This document shows, in pieces, positions 53,647-63,974 of a stretch of 64,000 bases of DNA (position 1 is the first letter of the stretch; every line of letters begins with the position of its first letter). A program made the translations under genes and the position numbers. The notes under the pieces are model-generated. The model ran no database searches, had not been told where the DNA came from, and worked only from the letters and a program-made list of their open reading frames with translations. Origin of the DNA: Prolixibacter sp. NT017 (GTDB lineage: Bacteria > Bacteroidota > Bacteroidia > Bacteroidales > Prolixibacteraceae); assembly GCF_009617875.1 (NCBI RefSeq), contig NZ_BLAV01000001.1, forward strand, positions 310,001 to 374,000. The letters run 5' to 3'.

Positions 53647-54048
53647 ATGGCAATTCATCCTGTAAAGAATATTAGTATTTCGATTGAACGAGCTGTAGAT
53701 GAAGTGTATAGATTTACTTCTAATCCTGCGAATTTTCCTATGTGGGTTGAATTTATTGATTCAATAACCAAAAAGAACAGTATTTGGTTAGCTGGAACGG
53801 ACCTTGGAAACTTAAAAATAGAAATTACGCCACAGAATGAATTCGGGATTTTGGATCATCAGGTTGCACTCCCTGACGGAACAATAGTCGATAATCCCAT
53901 GAGAGTGATGGCAAATGGCGAAGGCTGCGAATTGATCTTTACATTGTTTTGGATGCCTGGACGGTCAGAAGAGGAGTTCAAGCAAGATGCGAAAGCTGTT
54001 GAACGAGACTTAAAGCGATTGAAGAAACTCATGGAAGAGGAATCGTGA
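53647..54048 (+). CDS. SRPBCC-family protein (polyketide cyclase-like)
   Basis: The 133-aa protein starts VKNISISIERAVDEVYRFTS with FPMWVEFIDSI and ends in ELIFTLFWMPGRSEEEFKQD, the helix-grip fold pattern. It is likely a small hydrophobic-ligand-binding protein with no assignable role. The 348-bp gap before it contains no convincing gene. Confidence 0.75.
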   Translation: MAIHPVKNISISIERAVDEVYRFTSNPANFPMWVEFIDSITKKNSIWLAGTDLGNLKIEITPQNEFGILDHQVALPDGTIVDNPMRVMANGEGCELIFTLFWMPGRSEEEFKQDAKAVERDLKRLKKLMEEES

Positions 54049-54241
54049 GATACAGAATTTAGGGCATCCCCGTAAGGATATTTGTTGAGTGATGATTCAT
54101 TTGAAACAAAGGACTTGTTAGGTAGGTCATTACAAAAAATAGTCCTGTAGTTAGATTCCTGTCTGGTCTGTAAAATAATACGGTTCATCGTTGTATGTGG
54201 AGAAATAATCAGGTTTAACCGTTTCACTTAAATGTTATAGA

Positions 54242-55078
54242 ATGGTACAAAATGAGACAGCTAAACAAACAGTTCTGATCACCGGAGCGTCTTCGGGTAT
54301 TGGAAAGATAACCGCTCAGGTATTCGCGAACCAAGGTTTTCGTGTTTTAGGTACCAGCCGACGTAAAGTCCCGGATGCAGAAGGTGTTGAAATGCTGGAA
54401 CTAAACGTATGTTCCGATGAGTCTGTCAGACAATGTGTAGCAGAAGTATTGGCAAAGGTAGAACGCATCGATATACTAGTTAACAATGCTGGTGTCGAAC
54501 ATCTGGGTATAGTTGAAGAGACTACAATGAAGGAGGTGTACTCGGTATTTGAAACCAACTTTTTTGGTGTTGTTCGAGTGACCAATGCTATCTTGCCCTT
54601 TATGAGAAAACACAGAAATGGGAGAATAATCAATATAGGCTCCTTAGCCGCTTGGGTTGGTGAACCGGGGGAGGCTTTTTATTCTGCTTCTAAACATGCG
54701 CTCTCCGGATATACAGAGGCTTTACGACACGAGGTCTGGCCTTTTGGCATCGATGTTTCTCTGGTTGAACCTGCGGCGTTTAAAACCAATGTCATCAACG
54801 CAGCATCGATATCAAAGGAGACTAATCCTGAGTATAATGCAGTACGATCGGCTGCCCGTCAGACATTGCAGGATAGCATGGGCAAAGGAGGTGATCCAAT
54901 GAAAGTGGCAAGGCTCATCCTGAAAATAGCACGAACCCGTTCACCTCGTTTTCGTTATGGAGTAGGGGCTGGAGCCCGTTGGATACCTTATCTCAGGATA
55001 TTGTTACCGCAGCGAACATTTGATAAGCTTTTAAGGCGCGGTTTTGGTTTGAGAAAGATTGAGGATATGAATAGGTGA
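54242..55078 (+). CDS. Short-chain dehydrogenase/reductase
   Basis: The 278-aa enzyme has the NAD(P) motif LITGASSGIGK (TGxxxGxG), a basic SRRK after beta-2 suggesting NADPH, ILVNNAGVEH (NNAG), NIGSLAAWVG and the catalytic YSASKHALSG (YxxxK). It is a complete classical SDR, in contrast to the broken copy at 18681. The substrate cannot be predicted. Confidence 0.9.
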   Translation: MVQNETAKQTVLITGASSGIGKITAQVFANQGFRVLGTSRRKVPDAEGVEMLELNVCSDESVRQCVAEVLAKVERIDILVNNAGVEHLGIVEETTMKEVYSVFETNFFGVVRVTNAILPFMRKHRNGRIINIGSLAAWVGEPGEAFYSASKHALSGYTEALRHEVWPFGIDVSLVEPAAFKTNVINAASISKETNPEYNAVRSAARQTLQDSMGKGGDPMKVARLILKIARTRSPRFRYGVGAGARWIPYLRILLPQRTFDKLLRRGFGLRKIEDMNR

Positions 55079-55296
55079 TCTTATTTTGTACAACAGGACA
55101 TTAACACCTATTTTATTTGCTATCAACTGCCTGAATAGTTGGACCAGGTACATACACGGTTCGGCGTCCTGTCGACACCTGAAACTTTTTCTTTATCTTC
55201 GGGTAGTCCCAATAGAGATACTTTGTAATAAAATTAGAAATACCTTAAGCGCTGTTTGGCCTTTTGTTATTGAAGGGGCTTGGATGATTTAACAAA

Positions 55297-55767
55297 ATGA
55301 ATTCAAGTATGAAAATATTTCGTGAACCCGATCTTTCGGGGCGGCCTTATTCGCTAACTGTTGAAAAGGAAATGGACCTGGAAGCAGAAATACTGTTTAG
55401 GGCTTGGACCAAAGAATTCGATACCTGGTTTGCAGCACCGGGGTCTGTTTTAATGACGGGACAGGTTAATACTCCTTTTTTCTTTGAAACCGAATTTCAA
55501 CCGGATGAAAATTCCGAGCTTTTCAGATATCCGCATTACGGGCGTTTTCTGCAGGTTGTACCAAGCGAGTTGGTACAAATCACCTGGATAACAGGCGAGG
55601 GAGGTACATCAGGTGCCGAAACGGTAGTCACTGTGGAATTCATCCCTAAAGGGGACAAGACATTGTTGAGATTGAGTCATTCGGGTTTTCCTGATGAAGA
55701 TTCCAGAAACGGACATGAGCAGGCCTGGCCCATGGCATTGGAACAGCTCGCCTGGCAATACCAATAG
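55297..55767 (+). CDS. SRPBCC/AHSA1 domain protein
   Basis: The 156-aa protein has YSLTVEKEMDLEAEILFRAW, FDTWFAAPGSVLM, VPSELVQITWITGEGGTSG, TLLRLSHSGFPDEDSR and WPMALEQLAWQYQ, typical of AHSA1-like proteins. Starts at 55297 or 55309 are both possible. Followed after 30 bp by the methyltransferase, likely the same operon. Confidence 0.82.
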   Translation: MNSSMKIFREPDLSGRPYSLTVEKEMDLEAEILFRAWTKEFDTWFAAPGSVLMTGQVNTPFFFETEFQPDENSELFRYPHYGRFLQVVPSELVQITWITGEGGTSGAETVVTVEFIPKGDKTLLRLSHSGFPDEDSRNGHEQAWPMALEQLAWQYQ

Positions 55768-55797
55768 AATACGACTAAATTAAGACAAGACGGAGTC

Positions 55798-56643
55798 ATG
55801 GAGAGACCGGATAATACGGCCGTAAGAACGGCGTTATGGAGAGCTTTGCACGTTCAGGTGGATGCAGAACCTTATATTCTGGAAGATGAAATCGGTTTGA
55901 AACTGGTAGCTCCATCCGATGACTGGCAGCAACGTCCTGATATGCGATTCACTCAGCGACTTCGGGCGTCGGTTGTAGGCAGGGCCCGCTTTGTTGAGGA
56001 TTTCATTGTTGATCAAAGCAAACGGGGAATTAGTCAGTTGGTTGTTCTTGGGGCAGGACTTGATACATTTGCTCAACGGAAGACAGGCATTGCCTCCAAA
56101 CTTCAAATATACGAAATTGACCGTACGGCAACTTTGGATTGGAAGCGACAGCGATTAACTGAACTTGGTTTTCGCATTCCGAAATTTCTACATTACGTTG
56201 GGGTTAATTTTGAGATGTCTTCGTGGTGGGACCGATTGTTGAAAGCGGGATTTGATGTCAATCAACCGACAGTTTTAACCTGCACGGGCGTTAGTTTATA
56301 CCTGACCAGAGAAGCCAATGTTGCCATGTTAAATCAAGTGGCTGAATTGGCCCCCGGTTCGAAAGTTGCTATCTCATTTTATTTGCCGGTGGATTTACTG
56401 GATGAAGAAGACCGGGCGATGCAGAATTTGGCCGAAAAAGGTGCGCAGGAAGCCGGAACACCTATGATGAGTTTTTTCTCTCCTGATGAGCTATTGGCAT
56501 TGGGAACTGAAGCAGGTATAAACGATGTGAGATTGGTGACAACGAAGGATTTGGAATATTCTTATTTTTCTAACAGAACTGACAACCTTCTACCTGCCAG
56601 CGGAGAGATATTTCTGTTGGGAACTACGTCTAAATCGGATTAG
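55798..56643 (+). CDS. Class I SAM-dependent methyltransferase (leucine carboxyl methyltransferase-like)
   Basis: The 281-aa protein has RFVEDFIVDQSKRGISQLVV followed by LGAGLDTFAQRK (SAM motif I), YEIDRTATLDWKRQRL (motif II) and TCTGVSLYLTREAN. This is the PPM/LCMT-like family related to secondary-metabolite O-methyltransferases. Substrate unknown. Good family confidence. Confidence 0.85.
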   Translation: MERPDNTAVRTALWRALHVQVDAEPYILEDEIGLKLVAPSDDWQQRPDMRFTQRLRASVVGRARFVEDFIVDQSKRGISQLVVLGAGLDTFAQRKTGIASKLQIYEIDRTATLDWKRQRLTELGFRIPKFLHYVGVNFEMSSWWDRLLKAGFDVNQPTVLTCTGVSLYLTREANVAMLNQVAELAPGSKVAISFYLPVDLLDEEDRAMQNLAEKGAQEAGTPMMSFFSPDELLALGTEAGINDVRLVTTKDLEYSYFSNRTDNLLPASGEIFLLGTTSKSD

Positions 56644-56862
56644 GGATTAGCTAGTTGGGAAGGTGATTATGGAAACAATGAAAAGAAATTTGAGAATAAC
56701 GAAAGCTACCCTAGAGAACCTTCATCATGCTTATATCATACATACAGCTTTGAAAGTAAGGTGAACTCCGGGAGATATGGTTTGAGAGACAATCATTAAC
56801 TTAAAGGCATTGATTGAAGATGGAGAAAGCAACTCATTCCTGTTAAAACAAAAAGAAAAATG

Positions 56863-57471
56863 ATGAAAATTGGCAGAGTTTTTTTTGGAAAAGACAACAA
56901 ATACGGGATTCTGAATTTATTAATCGCTTCTGTTGTTTTTTTTCCATCAACTCTTGTCGGTCAGGAGTCGGTGAGAAGTTATAAAACGGTGGCCCGGAAT
57001 GAAACACCGAACTATGCTGAATTCTCGCCTGATGGGAAATGTATTGCCGCCGGCGTTTTGGGGGCCGTAAGGGTTTGGAGGAGTCAGTCCAATGAATTTA
57101 AAGATTATCCGACCAAACTGAAGAATGAAACACCGGCTTTCGTCCGCTTCTCATCGGATGGAAATTATATTGCTGCCGGAGTATTCGGTGCTGTAAGAGT
57201 TTGGGAGCTGCAGTCGAATGAATACAGGGACTTTCCGACAAAATTGAAGAATGAAACCCCGAAGTATGTCTGTTTTTCTCCTGCCGGAAAGCATATGGCC
57301 GCTGGTGTGTTTGGAGCAGTCAGGGTCTGGAATGTAAGATCGGGTAAATTTGCAGATTATCCTACCAAACTAAGAAACGAGACACCTAAATTTGTGCGAT
57401 TTTCTCCGGATGGAAGATACATAGTGGCTGGCTCTTATGGTACTGTCAGGATTTGGGAACTGGCAGAATAA
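56863..57471 (+). CDS. Exported WD40-like repeat protein
   Basis: After an N-terminal hydrophobic signal (about residues 18-38, LLIASVVFFPSTLVGQ), four near-identical ~41-aa units follow, each with NETP, FSPDGKxIAAGV and a GAVRVW blade end, then DYPTKLK. High similarity between units indicates recent internal duplication. Four blades would be short for a closed propeller, so it may oligomerise or be incomplete. Function unknown. Confidence 0.75.
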   Translation: MKIGRVFFGKDNKYGILNLLIASVVFFPSTLVGQESVRSYKTVARNETPNYAEFSPDGKCIAAGVLGAVRVWRSQSNEFKDYPTKLKNETPAFVRFSSDGNYIAAGVFGAVRVWELQSNEYRDFPTKLKNETPKYVCFSPAGKHMAAGVFGAVRVWNVRSGKFADYPTKLRNETPKFVRFSPDGRYIVAGSYGTVRIWELAE

Positions 57472-57576
57472 GATCAGGGTTAGTGGAATTAAGAGAAATT
57501 TTTAGTCCAGGGAGTGAAGATTTAATTGATTCGTTTTCGTCTTTGTTAGTGTGAACCATAAAAAGTCCTTTTCAAG

Positions 57577-58143
57577 ATGGGGTATCTTAGAGAATATTAT
57601 GAACGGATTGTCAAATTGAGAGAATCGGAATGGGATTTTATTGCCGCTCACTTCCAGAAAAGAGTGTTTGACAAAAAAGAAATCATCACCGGGAAAGGAG
57701 ATACGGAAAATTACTTGTCATTTATTGAGTCCGGGACCGTTCGGTTTTACATTCCGGATATGGAAAATGAGTTAACATTCAATTTCAGTTTTGGCAAGGA
57801 GTTTACTTGTGCCTATGATTCATTTCTGACGCAGACCCCCTCGGAATACGCGTTGCAAGCGTTGACCGAAACAATTGCCTGGCAGATTTCTTACGCTGAT
57901 TTACAAGAGGTATACAGTCAAACCCAAGTCGGAAACTATCTGGGACGTTTTGCATCCGAGAAGCTTTTTCTGGCAAAAAGCAGAAGAGAATTGTCGCTGC
58001 TTAGGTACAATGCAAAAGAGAGGTATTTGCGATTGTTTCGTGAACAACCTGACATTCTGAAACTCGTACCGTTAAAATATATTGCCTCTTATATCGGAAT
58101 AACGCCACAAGGATTAAGCAGGATAAGACGGCAAATAAGTTAA
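57577..58143 (+). CDS. Crp/Fnr-family transcriptional regulator
   Basis: The 188-aa protein has a cyclic-nucleotide-binding fold (FDKKEIITGKGDTENYLSFI, GTVRFYIPDMENELTFNF) and a C-terminal HTH (PLKYIASYIGITPQGLSRIR). It is a paralogue of the regulator at 44621 (the same IASYxGIT recognition region). Effector unknown. Confidence 0.86.
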   Translation: MGYLREYYERIVKLRESEWDFIAAHFQKRVFDKKEIITGKGDTENYLSFIESGTVRFYIPDMENELTFNFSFGKEFTCAYDSFLTQTPSEYALQALTETIAWQISYADLQEVYSQTQVGNYLGRFASEKLFLAKSRRELSLLRYNAKERYLRLFREQPDILKLVPLKYIASYIGITPQGLSRIRRQIS

Positions 58144-58205
58144 CATAGGTTCATTGCCTGTTCCGATGGTTCTTCAGAATTTTGAAGTACAAAAATGGAC
58201 CGAAT

Positions 58206-58802
58206 ATGAGAATCCCCATCCTGGCCATCGGGCACAGAATGCTAAAAGAAAAATCTCAAGAATTGTCTGCTGATTATCCTGAGCTCGACAGATTGATTGA
58301 CAACATGTGGGAGACTATGCAAAACGCCAATGGGAGCGGGTTGGCCGCGCCACAAGTGGGTGTACCCATCCGGTTGTTCATTGTTGACAGCAAATCGACT
58401 TTTGAGAGTCTTGATGAATCAGACCGGGCGACATACTACCAAAGTGAGGACAGAGGTATTAAGGAAGCTTTTATTAACGCCCGAATTACTAAACGTTCCG
58501 AACAGTACTGGGAAGACGAAGAGGGATGCCTGAGTATTCCCGGGTTATCACAACCAGTTAGAAGACCATGGTCGATTACAGTTGAATATTACAACTCTGA
58601 TTTCATAAAACAAACCCAAACATTTAGCGGAACTACAGCCAGAATAATTCAACATGAATACGATCATGTTGAGGGAATATTGTATATCGACCATTTGAAA
58701 CCGATTACAAAAAGACTGATACAGTCCAGGCTGAAGAGGATCATTAACGGTCGGGTTGAAACTAACTATCCAATGAATTTTCCGAAAGGAAACAGATCCT
58801 GA
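58206..58802 (+). CDS. def: Peptide deformylase
   Basis: Def removes the N-formyl group from nascent proteins. The 198-aa protein contains all three motifs: GSGLAAPQVGVP (GxGxAAxQ), EEGCLSIPG (EGCLS, metal Cys) and QHEYDHVEGILY (HExxH). The start MRIPILAIGH is at 58206; the frame extends upstream to a TTG, but the family begins here. The C-terminus is longer than usual. It is probably an accessory copy. Confidence 0.93.
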   Translation: MRIPILAIGHRMLKEKSQELSADYPELDRLIDNMWETMQNANGSGLAAPQVGVPIRLFIVDSKSTFESLDESDRATYYQSEDRGIKEAFINARITKRSEQYWEDEEGCLSIPGLSQPVRRPWSITVEYYNSDFIKQTQTFSGTTARIIQHEYDHVEGILYIDHLKPITKRLIQSRLKRIINGRVETNYPMNFPKGNRS

Positions 58803-59019
58803 ATCGAATAAGTCAAAATCAGTTGGTACGGAATGTACCAATCAAGATGTGTTTTTCGGATGCGGATACTATTTTCCGGTTTTTCAGGAAAAATCAAACG
58901 CAAATCGCCGGGATAAGTGAAAATGCTGTTGGTTTCATATACCATGCTTTGACAGAAGTCCATCTGTTCCTGCCTTGGTGATCCGGGTGATCGGGTTTCA
59001 CTTTGGAAACTTTGCAGTG

Positions 59020-59520
59020 TCGGTCGGCGAGGAGCTAGAGCACTTTTTCAACAGTTGGATAGGAGCACCAATCCGGTGGAAGCTGTTGCCAGAATGAACA
59101 TCCCGGTCCAGAATCCGAGAACCATGTGTAAGCTCATGTAAATAAAATTCTTCGGATCCCGAAACGGAATAACCGACGTACATTTTTGCGTTCAGGCCAC
59201 CAGATGATATAGCCTGAAATTACCAAAACAATGAAACTGATGCAAAAAATTCCGGTAATTACTTTTCCTGTTTTTCCGAATAATAGGTAGCGCTGCGACA
59301 TAGAAAAAACGCGTGCGTTTGCTTGCATCGCGCACGACTTCGCCAGCATACGGATTGAACACCAGGTTTCGGTGTAAATCGGCCGTGGTTTCGTAGCGGA
59401 ACCATACCTTGCGTTTGGGATTGTGAAACAGGTAAATTTGTCTGACTTTGGCTTCGGGGCGTGTAGTCGCAAAATTCGAGAATAGGTCATCCAGTGGTCA
59501 TAGTTGCCAACGGGTACGAT
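59020..59520 (-). pseudogene. PepSY-associated TM protein, broken remnant
   Basis: The minus strand carries VGNYDHWMTYSRILRLH, RYLLFGKTGKVITGIFCISF, VISGYIIWWPERK and, in another frame, MSLHMVLGFWTGMFILATAS: successive PepSY TM pieces. Frameshifts and stops separate them, and both ends are missing. It may derive from a siderophore-linked reductase. The rest of 58803-59892 holds no gene. Confidence 0.65.
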
Positions 59521-59892
59521 AGCAGGTCTATTGGTCGACAGAGAATTTATGAACGAGAGCTTCGAAAAACGAGCAAAGAATTTGATTCGTTGTTAGGCAT
59601 TGGTCCCAGTAATGCCTACTTTTATTGCACAAAATCAAATGACTCGTATTTTGGGAACAACTCTTAAATTTATAGGAGCTTAGTATTAGCCTCATAACCA
59701 CAGGCTAATCATTCTTTTTGTTTGGGTGCTTCTACCTGAACAGGTTTTCGATTGATCATATTATTCGCGACGTTGCTTCTATGAGCAATAGCATCTGCAA
59801 TGGCGGTTTCTGACCTTTACGCAGGTTGGAAATGGTTATGTCGTGGATAATACCGGAAAATTTAAAAAGAATATTAAGCACGACTATAAATT

Positions 59893-60507
59893 ATGAGTAT
59901 AGAATATACCTGGGAGGTAAAGGCTGCAAACCTCCCTCTTTTAAAAAGAAAATGCAATCATTGTGAAAGTGACCGATTTTACTGCAGCGAGAAATTCAGA
60001 ATGAACGCCCAAAAAAAGAACATTGATATATGGTTAGTCTACAGGTGTATAAAATGCGATAATACCTATAACATGTCCCTGTTTTCCCGAACCAAGCCAG
60101 AGCTGATTTCCAAAAATCTGTTCAACAATTTTTTGGAAAATAATACGGAAACTGTCTGGGCGTATGCATTCTCCCATGAAGTAAGCCGACGCAATAATGT
60201 TGAACTTGACTTTGATAGCGTTGAGTACGATGTGAAGCACGAAAACGTCTCAATTGAGGACATTTTGAATTTCTATACGGAAGCTGTGGCGTTCAAGATT
60301 AAATGTCCTTTTGATTTTCGTCTTAAATTGTCGTCCGTTCTCAGGGTATGTTTGGAGCTATCGGCCAGTAGATTAAATAAATTGATTGAAGAAGGAGTGA
60401 TATCTGTTCAGGAAAAACATTTGGAAAAGAGGCACAAGGTTAAAGACGGCGACATTGTTCAGATAAACAGTGAAAAATTGAGAAGCGTATACCATACCTG
60501 GGGATAA
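59893..60507 (+). CDS. DUF1062 protein (zinc-ribbon, S4-like end)
   Basis: The 204-aa protein begins YTWEVKAANLPLLKRKCNHC with CNHC and later CIKC (two CxxC pairs, likely zinc ribbon), then DIWLVYRCIKCDNTYNMSLF, and ends with an S4-like helix-turn (SASRLNKLIEEGVI). This matches DUF1062, a family of unknown function with a possible RNA-binding end. No partner gene. Confidence 0.8.
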   Translation: MSIEYTWEVKAANLPLLKRKCNHCESDRFYCSEKFRMNAQKKNIDIWLVYRCIKCDNTYNMSLFSRTKPELISKNLFNNFLENNTETVWAYAFSHEVSRRNNVELDFDSVEYDVKHENVSIEDILNFYTEAVAFKIKCPFDFRLKLSSVLRVCLELSASRLNKLIEEGVISVQEKHLEKRHKVKDGDIVQINSEKLRSVYHTWG

Positions 60508-60675
60508 GAATAATGGAGCGAATCGTTTTGATCCGACCATAAAATGGTAATTTAAACCTTGAAAGGAGAAAGATATCCCCGGCTATAGGCTACGGTGTAC
60601 ACACATCTTGGTCACCCATAAGAATCATGAATCCCTGGAAGATATCTTCAAAGCGATCCATTCCTTCTTTTAATG

Positions 60676-61525
60676 TTATCTATCCCGGGGGCTTTGAGAC
60701 TGATAGGCTTTCCATCCTCCAATCCGGGCAATTATCCATGCCGCCCAGGCCAGGGTTTCAGGACTATATGGATTTCTTTGTTTTTCTGTTTTCCCCTGGT
60801 ATTTTTCGTTCAGCAGTTTCAGGCATTTTATCTGTCCGGAAGAAAAACTCTGTTTGGCAGGCATCTGCTCACTTTGTTGCAAGGCGAATTTCAGCTGTAA
60901 AATAGTTAAGGCACTTTGCATGGCCATGATGGTTAGTTTGCGGATAGCCCACCCGCTTTCCAGTTCACTGTGCTCTAGCTGGAATCCTTTTCTTTTTAGC
61001 AGACGAAACAATTGCTCAATATACCACCGTTGGGAATACCAACGTACTATCTGAAGGGCGTCCGCTACTGAATTAACCGGATGAGTAGTCAACAGCTTCC
61101 AGTTTACCTGTTGCGACGCCTCCGGATAATTAACTTCGGAAACATCGACTACTGAAAGGGATACCCGTTCAGGTGATTCGTCTCTAAGCCGGCCAGGCTT
61201 CAGCAGGGTAACCCGGTCAAAACGGACCTGCATCCGGGCTTGCGTTTTTGATATCCCGATGGAGTTGACTGCACAATATCCATTTCGTAGCTTCCCTGCA
61301 CGGGTAGTTCCTTTAAATGGGCATGCAGCCTTTTCCCGTTATCCAACTTACGATTCTGGCTGTCGCGAACCAAAAGGTGAACCGTTCCACCAGGCGCATC
61401 ACTAAATTGTTTATAAATATCTTCTTCCCGGTCTTCGATAATGGTTACCATGTCTGCCGCCTGGAGAGACAACCGGCTTTTTATTGAGCTCTTCAGCCAT
61501 TGTATCTTTTTCCTATGAAACTTGA
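60676..61525 (-). pseudogene. IS4-family transposase remnant
   Basis: Two overlapping frames make up most of a Tn5-type transposase: KIQWLKSSIKSRLSLQAADM and TIIEDREEDIYKQF (catalytic D), then after a frameshift near 61200-61233 VRWYSQRWYIEQLFRLLKRK (YREK-type motif with the catalytic E) to GGWKAYQSQSPRDR. The N-terminal part and first aspartate are lost or decayed in 61526-61890, where no intact frame is seen. TACGGTGTACACACATCTTG at 60591-60610 may be the remaining end repeat. Inactive. Confidence 0.75.
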
Positions 61526-61958
61526 GTCAGGAAATTCGTTTCAGCAATATCATTACGCGCAATTGTGTAGAGGAAGTAAAAAAAGGAACGGAGCAATTAT
61601 CTACAGTGTGGTTGTTCCTGCGAGATACCACATTCCATCTGTATTTGCCAACTAGACTGAAGTGTCTTCGACAACAAATAAGAGAATTGTCGGAAAGAAA
61701 GTTCTGATAGAGGTACTTGCGAACAGTCTGCGGATGACTATCGAACATTGCTTAACGAAGAATACACGTTTTTTACAACTTGAAAGAGAGGGCAGTGGTT
61801 GAAAGTGGGATTGCATCTGTTGTGGGCATCTTAGGTTTATCGGTGAGAAGTTAGGTTTGGAGGGCGAACGAATACTTGGTCTTCCAGGCAACTGCTATTG
61901 AGCAATTTTTTGTTGCATTAATACAAAATTCTATTTTTAGAGATTAATTTTGTATCCT

Positions 61959-62567
61959 ATGAATAATTATCCAGATCATACAAATCGAAAAAGAGATTAT
62001 TGGGAATTGGTTTGGAATAAATTCAGGGAGGGAGATCGGAGAGCTTTTGAAACTATTTATAACGAGTTTTCAGATGTGCTTTTTGCTTATGGCTCAAAAG
62101 TTACATCGGACCATGAGATGTTAAAAGACTGCATTCAGGATGTTTTTATTGACATTTATAAATACGGTACAGAATTAAGAAATCCTGGTTCACTTGAGTT
62201 TTACCTGTTTAAAACATTGAAAAGAAATATATTCAGGAAACTTAAAGAACAAAGCGGAATAAAACTGGCAGATATTCAATCCAATAGTTTTTATTTGAAG
62301 TTCGAACTTGAAGAACGAAATGAGCAGGAGGAGATGTTGGATGAAGGATTGTTGAAGCTTCAGGCTCATTTAAAAAGTTTAAATCCCGTACAACGGGAAC
62401 TTTTGTACCTGAAGTTCAACAGTGGACTTTCCTACGTTGAGATCGGCCGTATTCTCGACATTAAGCCCGATACAGTAAAAAAGCAAGTATACCGTTTACT
62501 GGATGGTTTACGCAGTCAATTGTCGAAGAATCCGCTCGAATTGCTTTTCATTTACTTCGCAGAATAG
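61959..62567 (+). CDS. ECF RNA polymerase sigma factor (Bacteroidota FecI-like)
   Basis: The 202-aa protein has sigma region 2 (FREGDRRAFETIYNEFSDVL, DHEMLKDCIQDVFIDIYKYG) and region 4 (LNPVQRELLYLKFNSGLSYV, EIGRILDIKPDTVKKQVYRL). It pairs with the FecR gene that starts 188 bp downstream. Such pairs switch on TonB-dependent (SusC-like) transporters, which would lie beyond the window. ATG at 61959 preferred over an upstream in-frame codon. Confidence 0.9.
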   Translation: MNNYPDHTNRKRDYWELVWNKFREGDRRAFETIYNEFSDVLFAYGSKVTSDHEMLKDCIQDVFIDIYKYGTELRNPGSLEFYLFKTLKRNIFRKLKEQSGIKLADIQSNSFYLKFELEERNEQEEMLDEGLLKLQAHLKSLNPVQRELLYLKFNSGLSYVEIGRILDIKPDTVKKQVYRLLDGLRSQLSKNPLELLFIYFAE

Positions 62568-62755
62568 AAACCTTTCTTTAGTCTATTTCCTTAATCAACT
62601 CCCGGATTTAACAGAAAAGTTCGTTTTTTAACTTTTTTTTGTGATCAAATCATCTCACAGTCACTATGTTTGGTTGATTTATGTTTTTCAACATGTAATA
62701 TTTTTGTCCCGTTTTGGGAGATTCTTACTCTTGTTTGTGAATAAATGTTAAACGG

Positions 62756-63943
62756 ATGAATATATACGAGAGGCTCATAGAGAACCCCTTATTTTTCAAG
62801 TGGATTTATCATCCTTCACCGGAGTTGGAAGACTACTGGCAAAAATATATGCAGTTAAATCCGGACGAAGCCCGATATATTGACGATCTGAAAAGACAAT
62901 TTGATCAGATGCGGTATTCGGAGAGCGAGTTTTCGTTGATAGAAAAGAAGACCATTGCCAAACGAATTTTGGAGCAGTTGGATTTGATTGACCGAAAAGA
63001 AAAGAGAATTCGTTTACTCAAATCCATTTCACAATATGCAGCGATCGCCCTTTTGTTTTTTACGGTTGGAGGCGGTTCTGTCTATTTCTGGCTAAAGCCG
63101 AATCAGCCTGATTTTTTTGCGGAACAAACAGCAATCCCTGTTAATAGCAGCGAGCCTGTTTTGATTTTGAACAATAAAGACAAGATTGACCTAAAAGGTA
63201 AGGAATCGGTGTTGGATTATTCAAAGCGGGATACCATTATGCTCAATGGGGGACATGTGGTCAATGCAGATAAGGACAACAATAATCCGGTAATGAATCA
63301 GCTGATTATTCCTTATGGCAGTCATTCAAAAGTTTGTTTGTCTGATGGAACCGTTGTTTGGTTGAATGCTGGAAGCCGATTAGTTTATCCCTCGCGTTTT
63401 ATTAAAAAAACAAGAGAAGTATATTTGATTGGGGAGGCTTTCTTCCATGTTCATAAAAATCCTGATCAGCCATTTATCGTTCGGGCCGGAGGACAGGATA
63501 TAAAAGTTTTGGGGACTAAATTTAACGTTTCGGCATACCCCGAGGATGATATCATTCAGACTGTTCTTGCCGAAGGATCGGTGAGTTTACATACGGAGGG
63601 AGCCGGATTCTTTTCAAAGGATTTAAAGCTTGAACCGAATCAGATGGCATCTTTCAATAAGAACAGTCGAAATACAAAGATAAAATCTGTCGTTGCCAGT
63701 AATTATACTTCCTGGACAAAAGGTTTACTCAGTTTTCATGGAGCTGACTTGAGCCGGATTACAAAGAAGTTAGAACGTTATTACAATATTCATATCAACT
63801 ATCAGAATCCGTTACAATCTACTATTCCAATTACCGGGAAGCTTGATCTTAGTCAGGGACGTGATAATGCTTTCAAATATCTGGAACAAGCAGCCGGAGT
63901 AATATTTGTTAAACTAAACGAGAATAATTATGAGGTAAAATGA
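62756..63943 (+). CDS. FecR-family anti-sigma factor (DUF4974)
   Basis: The 395-aa protein has a cytoplasmic N-terminal region (~1-85), one membrane helix (ISQYAAIALLFFTVGGGSVY, ~90-112), the periplasmic FecR domain (LIIPYGSHSKVCLSDGTVVW, LNAGSRLVYPSRF, VYLIGEAFFHVHKNPDQPFI, VLGTKFNVSAYPED) and a C-terminal DUF4974 domain (HGADLSRITKKLERYYNIHI). It transmits a signal from an outer-membrane transporter to the adjacent sigma factor. Confidence 0.93.
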   Translation: MNIYERLIENPLFFKWIYHPSPELEDYWQKYMQLNPDEARYIDDLKRQFDQMRYSESEFSLIEKKTIAKRILEQLDLIDRKEKRIRLLKSISQYAAIALLFFTVGGGSVYFWLKPNQPDFFAEQTAIPVNSSEPVLILNNKDKIDLKGKESVLDYSKRDTIMLNGGHVVNADKDNNNPVMNQLIIPYGSHSKVCLSDGTVVWLNAGSRLVYPSRFIKKTREVYLIGEAFFHVHKNPDQPFIVRAGGQDIKVLGTKFNVSAYPEDDIIQTVLAEGSVSLHTEGAGFFSKDLKLEPNQMASFNKNSRNTKIKSVVASNYTSWTKGLLSFHGADLSRITKKLERYYNIHINYQNPLQSTIPITGKLDLSQGRDNAFKYLEQAAGVIFVKLNENNYEVK

Positions 63944-63946
63944 AAA

Positions 63947-63974
63947 ACCGGAAAATGGTGACGCATTTCCCGGT
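63947..63974. other. Hairpin after the FecR gene
   Basis: ACCGGAAAATG and CATTTCCCGGT form an 11-bp stem with one mismatch around GTGACG. No T run follows, so it may be an attenuator or processing site before the next gene, which is outside the window. Confidence 0.35.

Noticed and set aside
55086..55292. 68-aa frame between the SDR and SRPBCC genes
   Set aside because: No protein features or family; intergenic.
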